Below are positions 43,019 to 49,896 of a stretch of DNA of 64,000 nt, piece after piece (positions within the stretch are counted from its first letter, which is position 1; each line of letters opens with the position of its first letter). The notes beneath the pieces were generated by a model. That model worked only from the letters and a program-made list of their open reading frames with translations, searched no databases and was not told the origin of the DNA. The translations under genes and the position numbers were made by a program. The stretch is from contig DMMY01000022.1 of the NCBI GenBank assembly GCA_003452935.1, positions 37,420-101,419 on the forward strand, written 5' to 3'. Source of the DNA: Elusimicrobiota bacterium (lineage in GTDB: Bacteria > Elusimicrobiota > Elusimicrobia > UBA1565 > UBA9628).

Positions 43019-44656
43019 CTATGGCGCTTGGGCGCCGAATTTCTTCAGCTCCTCGCGATGCCGTTGCTCCTCGGCGGCCGCGGCCGCGGCCGGGATTTCC
43101 TTGAGCCGCAGGGCCTCCTGGAACGCCGCGTCGTCCTTGGGCCGGACGTAGCGGTACTCGTGCTCGGCCAGCCACGACGCGGGCGCGGCGCGCCTGTCCA
43201 CGAAGAGCAGGGCCTGCTCGTCCCAGTACACGAGAGCCCAGCGGGCCTTGGGCATGTAGAAGACGTACCAGGGCCTGGAAAAGTCCTTGAGCGTGCCGTC
43301 CGGGTAGCGTTTTTTGGCCGGCAGCATGCGGTCGAGATTGAGCATCAGTCCGCCGGAAAGCTTATGCTCGTCGATGAACTTCTGCCACGCTTGAGGGCTG
43401 CGCGCCGCCTCGGCGCCGCCGACGAGCAGATCGTGGAAGATGTAGCGGCCGTCCTGGAAGACCCGATGCCAAGGCCGCAGCCGCCAGCCCAGGTAGCCGC
43501 CCCATTCCCATTGGTTGTAAAGCCGCAAAGGCTCCAGGACTTGCCTCTCTTTGGCCATGAACTCGGCCGCGGGCCGCGGCACGAACTTGTAGTTGAAGAC
43601 TCCGGCCCAGGAAACTCGCGGCATGAGCCAGAGCGCGAAGGCGGCGTAGACGGCGATGCATGCCCCGAGAGCGCGGCGCGAAAAGAGGTCGTCTTTAGCC
43701 AGCAATGGGATAGCCGCCGCGGCCGCCGCGCTGAAAAAAATGGAGCCGCGCTCATGCCCCAGGGAGCTGGCGCCCAAGTAGAGAGTCGCCGCGATCAGGG
43801 CCCAGGGCGCGGCCTGTTCCGGGGCCTCGGGACGACGTCGTGTTTCACGCCGCAGCGCGGCCGCAGCCAGGACGCAGACGAGGATGAGCGTGGGCCAGAA
43901 CGGCCAGTACAGGGGATTTTCCAAGGACATGGGCTGCCATTCCTTGATGGCGCGGGCCAAATCGTGGCGCATGGTCCAATGCTCCCAGGCGATGCGGTGG
44001 GGGAGCAGGAAGTAAGGATTGCATAGAGTCGCCAGGCCGGCCAGGGTAAAGTCCCGGGCATGGCGCGCGGCTTGAGCCCAGCGCCGGCGGCACGCGGCCT
44101 CCAGGCCGTAGGCCGGAAATAAGCCGAGACCGACGAGAAAGCCCGGATGCAGGCAGGCCCACGCGGAAAATCCCAGGAAGCATTCGGCCGCGCCGAGCCG
44201 GCGTTCTTCCAGACGCCACATCAGGGCGCTCAGGAACAGCACCGAGAAAAGCTCCGGCCGCAGGTCGCCGTGGGGGAGCATGCCCGCCGACCACAGGACC
44301 AGGGCCGCGGCGCGCAGCCGCGGCCCGACGTTGCGGCGGGCCAGGAGGCGGTCGAGGCAAAGGCAGGAGCAGGCCAGCAAAACGATCTTGAGGAGCCACA
44401 ACCCCGTCATGCCCCCGGCGCAATGGAAGGCCTGAAAGGACAGCTGGGCGAGCCATTCGAAATCGCCCCAGGGCTCGCCGGCCGCGGTGAAAGAGAGAAA
44501 ATCGGCCCTGGGCAGGGCGCGGTGCGTCCATATCCATCGGCCCGCGCTCAGGTGCCAGAAGAGATCCGGGTTGTAGAGAGGAAAGAAAAAGGCGGGAGCG
44601 GCCAGCAATGCGGCGCATGACCAGAGCACGGCGGCGCGCGATTTTGCTGGGGGCAC
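43019..44656 (-). CDS. Polytopic membrane protein, GT-C glycosyltransferase-like
   Basis: About 545 residues with 10-12 helices. The N-terminal Y-N-P-D-L-F-W-H-L-S-A-G-R-W-I-W and W-G-D-F-E-W-L-A-Q-L stretch is seen in GT-C-type and RgtA/B/C-like bacterial membrane proteins. The C-terminal soluble domain ends in a coiled, Glu/Lys-rich tail. The GTG at 44656 begins 1 nt after the upstream stop; an in-frame ATG at 44707 lies inside the upstream gene and would add 17 residues. Function unknown. Confidence 0.65.
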   Translation of the reverse strand: MPPAKSRAAVLWSCAALLAAPAFFFPLYNPDLFWHLSAGRWIWTHRALPRADFLSFTAAGEPWGDFEWLAQLSFQAFHCAGGMTGLWLLKIVLLACSCLCLDRLLARRNVGPRLRAAALVLWSAGMLPHGDLRPELFSVLFLSALMWRLEERRLGAAECFLGFSAWACLHPGFLVGLGLFPAYGLEAACRRRWAQAARHARDFTLAGLATLCNPYFLLPHRIAWEHWTMRHDLARAIKEWQPMSLENPLYWPFWPTLILVCVLAAAALRRETRRRPEAPEQAAPWALIAATLYLGASSLGHERGSIFFSAAAAAAIPLLAKDDLFSRRALGACIAVYAAFALWLMPRVSWAGVFNYKFVPRPAAEFMAKERQVLEPLRLYNQWEWGGYLGWRLRPWHRVFQDGRYIFHDLLVGGAEAARSPQAWQKFIDEHKLSGGLMLNLDRMLPAKKRYPDGTLKDFSRPWYVFYMPKARWALVYWDEQALLFVDRRAAPASWLAEHEYRYVRPKDDAAFQEALRLKEIPAAAAAAEEQRHREELKKFGAQAP

Positions 44657-44657
44657 G

Positions 44658-45887
44658 TCAGAATTGGAGGGCCATGCCCTCTTGGGCGCCGAAGCATCGG
44701 AGCCCATAGCCCCGGCTCTTGATGAAGTTTTGGCATTCGGCCACGAATTTGTCCATCATTTCGTCGGTGTGGTCGGGGTCGTGATGGAAGAGCGCCAGCT
44801 GCTTGACTTCGGCCTTGACGGCCAGGCCGATGACGTCGGTGAACGTGCTGTGGCCCCAGCTGCGCTTGAATTTGTATTCCTCGTCGGTGTATTGCGCCTC
44901 GCTGATCAGGAGATCCGCGCCCTGCACGAACCTGGCCACCGCGTCGTCTTCCTTGGCGCTGAACTCGCCCTGGGCGTTGAGCCGGCCGTAGGGCTCGTGG
45001 TCGCTCAGATAACACAGGGTTGAGGCGTTGGTGTCGATGCGGAAGCCCACGGTGATGCCGGGATGGTTCAGGAAGTGATAGGAAATCCGGGTTTCTCCCA
45101 GATGCAGGGGGCCGGTGAGTTCCTGGATCTGGGGGTTGGAGCACATGGCCTTCATGTCCACGGGGAAGTAGGGATGCTGCATTTGGGCGGCGATCACTTC
45201 CGAGAAGCTTTGCGTGGTCCCGTGCACGCCGTGGATGACGAATTTGTTCTGAGGCATGTAAAGAGGGGTGAAGAACGGCAGGCCCTGGATGTGGTCCCAA
45301 TGGGTGTGGCCGATGAGAATGTCCGCCTTGATGGACCGGGTCCGGAACTCCTTGAGCAGGGAGTTCCCTAATTCCCGGATGCCCGAGCCGGCGTCGATGA
45401 TGAGCAGGCGGTCGCCGATGCGCACTTCCACGCAGGGAGTGTTGCCTCCGTAGCGCTGGGTGTGCGGCCCGGGAGCGGGGAGGGAGCCCCGCGTCCCCCA
45501 GAAGCGCAGGGCGACGGGCGTTTTGATGCCCCCGATCATCTCATCGACTTTCCCAAGCAGCGTCGCGAGGTCGAAAGGCTTTGTGATGTAGTCGTTGGCT
45601 CCGGCCTTGCGGGCGGTGACCATGTCCGCGGCGTACGACTTCGAGGTGCTGATGAGCACCTTGAGGGTCTGGAGCTGCTCGTCCTGCCGCAGGCGCTGCA
45701 CCACCTCGAAGCCGTGCATCTTGGGCATGAGCAGGTCAAGAATGACGAGGTCCGGCTTTTCCGCCTTGATCAGGGCGAGGCCTTCCGGTCCGTCATCGGC
45801 GGCGAGCACGTCGAAATTGGCGCCCAGGGCCTGGGAGAGAAATTGGCGGGTTTCTATGTCGTCGTCTACGATGATGATCTTCTTCAT
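44658..45887 (-). CDS. Response regulator fused to a metallo-beta-lactamase-fold hydrolase
   Basis: 409 residues. The receiver domain (1-120) has the acidic pair in V-D-D-D, phospho-acceptor Asp in L-V-I-L-D-L-L-M-P and K in I-T-K-P-F. The MBL domain (about 130-400) has F-W-G-T-R-G-S-L-P-A-P-G, the metal motif H-T-H-W-D-H and a late Asp/His in L-S-D-H-E. The MBL part is closest in motif layout to PhnP/cyclic phosphodiesterase-type enzymes. Phosphorylation may gate a hydrolase; the substrate is unknown. The start at 45887 gives the usual M-K-K-I-I-I-V-D-D-D. Confidence 0.9.
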   Translation of the reverse strand: MKKIIIVDDDIETRQFLSQALGANFDVLAADDGPEGLALIKAEKPDLVILDLLMPKMHGFEVVQRLRQDEQLQTLKVLISTSKSYAADMVTARKAGANDYITKPFDLATLLGKVDEMIGGIKTPVALRFWGTRGSLPAPGPHTQRYGGNTPCVEVRIGDRLLIIDAGSGIRELGNSLLKEFRTRSIKADILIGHTHWDHIQGLPFFTPLYMPQNKFVIHGVHGTTQSFSEVIAAQMQHPYFPVDMKAMCSNPQIQELTGPLHLGETRISYHFLNHPGITVGFRIDTNASTLCYLSDHEPYGRLNAQGEFSAKEDDAVARFVQGADLLISEAQYTDEEYKFKRSWGHSTFTDVIGLAVKAEVKQLALFHHDPDHTDEMMDKFVAECQNFIKSRGYGLRCFGAQEGMALQF

Positions 45888-45959
45888 TGGCTCGCGCCGC
45901 GGGCGATTGTATGTGTTGTAGCATGGAAATGCGGTTTCGTCAATACCAATAAATGAACT

Positions 45960-45968
45960 TGATATAAT
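45960..45968 (+). promoter_or_regulatory. Extended -10 of the flippase-like gene
   Basis: TGA-TATAAT, then AACGGGC (7 nt), then ATG at 45976. This is a perfect extended -10 in leaderless position. Confidence 0.6.
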
Positions 45969-45975
45969 AACGGGC

Positions 45976-47121
45976 ATGAGCGCGGGTTTCGGGCGCAAGC
46001 ACCTTGTCATCGCCGCGGGCGTGGCCGCCTCCCTGGGCCTCATGGGTTATCTCATTTTCGGCCATCTCGGCGCTTTGTCGCGCGTCTCGTCCCGTTTGGA
46101 ATGGCCGTTTTTGGCCGCGGCCGTGATTTGCGCCTTGGGAAGCTACTTCATGGTGGGGCTGGCCCTGCGCGAGGTCCTGGCGCTGCTGGGACATAGCCTG
46201 AGTTTTCCCGTGGTTATGGGCATAGCCTTGGTCTCCACCACGGCGAATTACTTCGTGTCCAGCGCCGGGCTCAGCGGCTTCGCCCTCAAGGCGCATCTTC
46301 TGCACAAGCGCCAGGTTCCCTACGCCACGACCGTGATGGCCGCGGTGGTCAGCTCCGCGATTCTCTACTTCGTCCTGGCCTTCATCTTGGGCCAGGGCCT
46401 CGTTTATCTGGTCCTGCATATCCAGGGCGCGCGCATCTCCTTGATGGAGGGCGTCCTGGGATTGCTTCTGCTGCTGGTCAGTTCCACGGCCTTGATGATG
46501 TTCGCCTTCAACCATAAGGTGCGCGGCCGCGTCACCCGCGCCTTGTTCCATAGGCTCAATCGCGTGGTCTTTTCGTTCTCAAAAAAAGAAATACCGCGCG
46601 AGGACTTCGAGGAGTTCGAGCACCAGCTGGCCGCGGGCTTGGGCACCATACACCACCATAAGGGTCGCCTGACCAAGACCATCGCCTTCACCGGGCTGGA
46701 TTGGATTCTGGCCATGTTTTCCCTGCACTTCTGCCTGCGCGCGGTCGGCGTGCACGACATGCCCGTGGGCCACCTGAGCGCGGGCTTCACCGTGGGCCAG
46801 GCCACGACCCTGATCCCGGCCTTGCCCGGCGGCCTGGGAGCCATGGAAGGCTCCATGGCGACCACTTACTCCAGCCTGGGGGTGGATTGGACCGACGCGC
46901 TCATGGCGGTCCTGCTCTATCGCGTCGCCTATTACCTGATTCCCGGCATCCTGAGCGTCTTCGTCCTTTGGGGCCTGAAGGTGTCGGAGCCGGACATCAT
47001 CAGGGAGGCCGCGCTCGACATCATGCCCGAGGAACTGCGGCGCAAGGCGCGCGAGATGGAGCGCGCTCGCCCCTGGCCCCACGCCCATCATCCCGGGGAT
47101 GGAACGAAAAATAAGGCCTAG
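45976..47121 (+). CDS. UPF0104/AglD2-like membrane protein (LPG synthase transmembrane region)
   Basis: 381 residues, about 8 helices. It has the flippase-like domain of lysylphosphatidylglycerol synthases without the aminoacyl-transferase part: P-G-G-L-G-A-M-E-G near residue 285 and the A-G-L-S-G motif are typical. Such proteins move lipids or lipid-linked sugars or act in glycosylation pathways; the actual role is unknown. It is divergent from the receiver-MBL gene. Confidence 0.85.
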   Translation: MSAGFGRKHLVIAAGVAASLGLMGYLIFGHLGALSRVSSRLEWPFLAAAVICALGSYFMVGLALREVLALLGHSLSFPVVMGIALVSTTANYFVSSAGLSGFALKAHLLHKRQVPYATTVMAAVVSSAILYFVLAFILGQGLVYLVLHIQGARISLMEGVLGLLLLLVSSTALMMFAFNHKVRGRVTRALFHRLNRVVFSFSKKEIPREDFEEFEHQLAAGLGTIHHHKGRLTKTIAFTGLDWILAMFSLHFCLRAVGVHDMPVGHLSAGFTVGQATTLIPALPGGLGAMEGSMATTYSSLGVDWTDALMAVLLYRVAYYLIPGILSVFVLWGLKVSEPDIIREAALDIMPEELRRKAREMERARPWPHAHHPGDGTKNKA

Positions 47122-47251
47122 CATGGCGCGACCCGGCTCGATCCCATCGAGGCGCTTCATTACGAGTGAGGCCGGCGCGGCCGGTTTGCCTGGCAGCTCC
47201 TGGAATTCGTTTAATCATTCAAGAATTCATTCGCGAGCCCGGGAGACAAAA

Positions 47252-47941
47252 ATGAAGATCGAGTGTCCGCATTGCCGCGGGGAAATCCCTTCGGGCGACA
47301 TCAACATCCAGACCTGCATCGCCAAATGCGCCAGATGCAGCGCGGTTTTCGGCTTTGCTGAGCAGGTGCCTGGCTCGCAGGCGCCGTACCGCAAGCCTCA
47401 GGTGGATATGCCCGCGAAGTTTTCCGTGACCCAGGACGGCTCGGATTTGCTGCTGGTGTATAGATGGTTTTCGCTCGGTCTTTTCGCGCTGCTGTTTTTT
47501 TGCGTTTTTTGGGACGGATTCCTGGTTTTCTGGTATGCCATGGCCTTCTCCAAGAAGGCTCCGCTGCTGATGGTGCTTTTCCCTTTGGGGCACCTGGGCG
47601 TGGGCGTGTTTCTGACTTACGTCACGGCGGCCGGTTTCGTGAATCGAACCTTTGTCCGCGCGGGCACGGATCGTCTCTCCATCCGGCATCTGCCTCTGCC
47701 TTGGCCGGGCCAGCGCGAGATTTCCAGGACCGAGATCGAGCAGCTTTTTTGCTCCGAAAAAATCGGACGGACCAGGAACGGGTCTTCCACGGCGAGCTAT
47801 CAAGTCGAAGCTCTTTTGCGGGGCGGAAAAAGGGTGAAGCTCGTCTCCGGCCTGGATAAGCCGGAGCAGGCTCTTTTCATCGAGCAGAAAATAGAATCCT
47901 ATCTGGGAATCGCGGACCGCCCGGTCGCGGGCGAAATGTAA
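47252..47941 (+). CDS. Zinc-ribbon membrane protein of unknown function
   Basis: 229 residues from M-K-I-E-C-P-H-C. A zinc ribbon with C-P-H-C and C-A-R-C pairs (about 5-31) precedes two transmembrane helices (about 72-95 and 105-130) and a PH-like beta-rich domain (L-S-I-R-H-L-P-L-P-W-P...I-S-R-T-E-I-E-Q-L). GGGAGA lies about 6 nt upstream. A palindromic element begins 2 nt after its stop codon. Confidence 0.75.
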   Translation: MKIECPHCRGEIPSGDINIQTCIAKCARCSAVFGFAEQVPGSQAPYRKPQVDMPAKFSVTQDGSDLLLVYRWFSLGLFALLFFCVFWDGFLVFWYAMAFSKKAPLLMVLFPLGHLGVGVFLTYVTAAGFVNRTFVRAGTDRLSIRHLPLPWPGQREISRTEIEQLFCSEKIGRTRNGSSTASYQVEALLRGGKRVKLVSGLDKPEQALFIEQKIESYLGIADRPVAGEM

Positions 47942-47943
47942 AT

Positions 47944-48070
47944 GGTGCCGGAGATCGCCTTTTTCAACTTGTTGGAATTGTTTTTGCATACCTGAAGCTA
48001 CCTCTATTAGGTCGCTGATGCTAAAAATTAACAAAAGTTCAACAATTCCAATAAGATGATCTCCGGCACC
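47944..48070. repeat. 127-bp palindromic (MITE-like) element
   Basis: Terminal inverted repeats GGTGCCGGAGATC (47944-47956 and inverted 48058-48070). An inner pair T-T-G-G-A-A-T-T-G-T-T lies at 47972 and inverted at 48041. The interior is AT-rich without an ORF. It starts 2 nt after the stop of the preceding gene. Confidence 0.75.
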
Positions 48071-48082
48071 GTTAGCCGGGCC

Positions 48083-48114
48083 TTTAAGCCCCTTTTGCGA
48101 AGGGGATAATCCCC
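48083..48114 (+). repeat. 32-nt dispersed hairpin repeat, copy 2
   Basis: Identical over 32 nt to 12481-12512. Here it lies in intergenic DNA next to the 127-bp palindromic element. Confidence 0.75.
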
Positions 48115-48208
48115 CGCGGATTCTAGGCCTTCGGGCCTAATTCCCGCTGGGTCCGTTACCGGGCCCGGCATCGGTCTATAGGCTCAGGCTTGCAAGGCTT
48201 CAATAGCC
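48115..48208. other. Intergenic hairpin-rich stretch
   Basis: Contains GGCC-TTC-GGGCC and, around the downstream promoter, TAGGCT (48179) with its inverse AGCCTA (48205). No gene is seen. Confidence 0.35.
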
Positions 48209-48214
48209 TAAACT
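48209..48214 (+). promoter_or_regulatory. -10 box of the exported hypothetical gene
   Basis: TAAACT, 6 nt (CTCCCC), then ATG at 48221. The spacing equals that at era and fic. It overlaps an inverted repeat (TAGGCT/AGCCTA) that could be an operator. Confidence 0.4.
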
Positions 48215-48220
48215 CTCCCC

Positions 48221-49024
48221 ATGATCGCCACATTGTTTCTTGCCTTGGCCGCGGCAGCGGCCGCCGCGCCAAGCTCCAAGCCGTTGAGCCTTCCGACAGC
48301 CCTGGCCGGCGTCAAGGGAGTTACGTACGTCCCTCCGGCCGGCGACGGCGTCGCGGCGGAAAGGGCCATCCGGGTGTCGGACAACTCGTCGATGCGCGGC
48401 TCCGAGTCCGTGACGGTGGATTTGCGGGAGATCATCCATCGGCACCTCACGCATTCCGAGTCCTTTGTTCATGGGGGAAAGAAGTTTTACCTCAGCACCC
48501 AGATTAATATGAAGGGGGATGGGTTCCTGTCGGTTCTGGCCGAGGGTTGGGAAGATCCGAAATTTTTCAAGCTGGATGCGAACATGCAGGGGGCATGGTC
48601 GGAAAACGGCGTCGACTACCTCGCGGAGATCGACGCCAGCCTCTTGCGCAAACGCTACAACAACTACCTGCTCATCCGCAACCAAGGCAATGGCAAGACG
48701 CTTGTTAAGCGAAAGCTTTCGGATTTCTTTTTCGCCGGGTACAGATCAGGACGCGATGCCGTCATTGGCGGCAGGAAGTATAAGGTCTTTTTTTCCAATG
48801 ACGTCGATACCTCGGTCTCTCCCGCGAGGCCAAACAAGAAAGTCTACGGCATCTGCCTGCTTTTCGACAAATCGGACGGCAAGGGGTACCACGACATCAA
48901 GCCCTACCTCATATCTCCCGAGGCGATCCAGGGCCCCAAGCCCGTGGGTTATCAGCTTTACAACAAGCAGGTCCTTTACTTTCACCTCGCCGCGGACGGC
49001 TATACGCTCACTATCAGCGACTAG
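48221..49024 (+). CDS. Exported protein of unknown function
   Basis: 267 residues with a short signal peptide (M-I-A-T-L-F-L-A-L-A-A-A-A-A-A-A). The mature part is soluble, beta-rich and Tyr/Lys-rich, with V-D-Y-L-A-E-I-D-A-S-L-L-R-K and Y-K-V-F-F-S-N-D-V-D-T. No family or catalytic motif is recognised. Probably periplasmic. It lies just upstream of the nuo operon but 81 bp separate them, so it is likely independent. Confidence 0.65.
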   Translation: MIATLFLALAAAAAAAPSSKPLSLPTALAGVKGVTYVPPAGDGVAAERAIRVSDNSSMRGSESVTVDLREIIHRHLTHSESFVHGGKKFYLSTQINMKGDGFLSVLAEGWEDPKFFKLDANMQGAWSENGVDYLAEIDASLLRKRYNNYLLIRNQGNGKTLVKRKLSDFFFAGYRSGRDAVIGGRKYKVFFSNDVDTSVSPARPNKKVYGICLLFDKSDGKGYHDIKPYLISPEAIQGPKPVGYQLYNKQVLYFHLAADGYTLTISD

Positions 49025-49091
49025 GCGGACGCATCGGCGGGTCGTGAGCGTTCCCGCCGCGTTCATAGACATAATTTTGACCTAAAAGAGC

Positions 49092-49097
49092 TAAAAT
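49092..49097 (+). promoter_or_regulatory. Candidate -10 of the nuo operon
   Basis: TAAAAT lies 8 nt before the nuoJ ATG at 49106; a TTGACC at 49076-49081 is too close to be its -35. Leaderless initiation of nuoJ is possible. Confidence 0.35.
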
Positions 49098-49105
49098 ACC
49101 GGCCC

Positions 49106-49603
49106 ATGAGCCATTGGGTCGTTCCGTTAGCCGGGGCGGCCGCGATCGTGTTCGCGGCCCTGATGATCTTTCAGCGCTCTCTCTACGCCGCGGCCGTATG
49201 CCTGCTGGCCGTGCTCCTGCAGGCCGCGGTCCTCTTCTATGCCTGCGGGGCGCGGCTTCTGGCCTTTCTGCTCATCCTGATCTACGCCGGCGCCGTGGCC
49301 GTGCTCATCGTGGTCGCCATCAGCGTCGCCTCGGTCCGGCCCGCGCAGTCGCGCTGGAGCCGGATGGGCCTGCGCTGGCCGCTGATCACGGCTGGCTTTC
49401 TGCTGCCGGCGCTGGAGGCGGGACTGCTTATGGCTCGGCGGTCCCCGCCCGTCCCGGCCGCGGCCGACGATCTCCTCGTGGGCCGGTTCCTGTTCGGACC
49501 TTACGCCGCGGCCACCGAGGCCGTGGGCCTGCTCATGCTGTTTGCCGCCTTGGCCGTGGTCTGCGTCGGGCCGCCGTCTCAGGAGGTGGAGGAGCGGTCA
49601 TGA
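49106..49603 (+). CDS. nuoJ: NADH-quinone oxidoreductase subunit J
   Basis: Membrane-arm subunit of complex I, 165 residues, five helices. A-R-L-L-A-F-L-L-I-L-I-Y-A-G-A-V-A-V-L matches the conserved third helix with its pi-bulge region. First gene of the operon. Its stop overlaps nuoK (ATGA). Confidence 0.92.
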   Translation: MSHWVVPLAGAAAIVFAALMIFQRSLYAAAVCLLAVLLQAAVLFYACGARLLAFLLILIYAGAVAVLIVVAISVASVRPAQSRWSRMGLRWPLITAGFLLPALEAGLLMARRSPPVPAAADDLLVGRFLFGPYAAATEAVGLLMLFAALAVVCVGPPSQEVEERS

Positions 49604-49896
49604 GCGGCTGGATCTGGGGAGCCTGCGGCCTCCTTTTTCTTCTGGGCCTGGCCGCGCTGGTTTTGCGGCGGCAGCTTCTGGTCATGTTCATGGGCTTGGA
49701 GCTCATGGTCGTGGCCGCGAGCCTGGCCTTGGCGCACGAGGCGGGCCGCACGGGGCGCATGGAAGGCTATGCGGCCGCCCTTCTCGTCCTGGCCGTGGCC
49801 GCGGGCGAGGCGGTGGTGGGCCTGTCCTTGATCCTGAATATCCACTGGTCAGGCCGCGCCGTTGAAGTCGACGCGATTCGAGAGCTCCGGGGATGA
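49600..49896 (+). CDS. nuoK: NADH-quinone oxidoreductase subunit K
   Basis: 98 residues, three helices; antiporter-like (MrpC-type) membrane subunit. The key Glu in M-G-L-E-L-M and the second Glu in A-G-E-A-V-V-G-L-S are present. GGAGGTGGAGG upstream is a strong ribosome-binding site. It overlaps nuoJ and nuoL by 4 bases each. Confidence 0.94.
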   Translation: MSGWIWGACGLLFLLGLAALVLRRQLLVMFMGLELMVVAASLALAHEAGRTGRMEGYAAALLVLAVAAGEAVVGLSLILNIHWSGRAVEVDAIRELRG

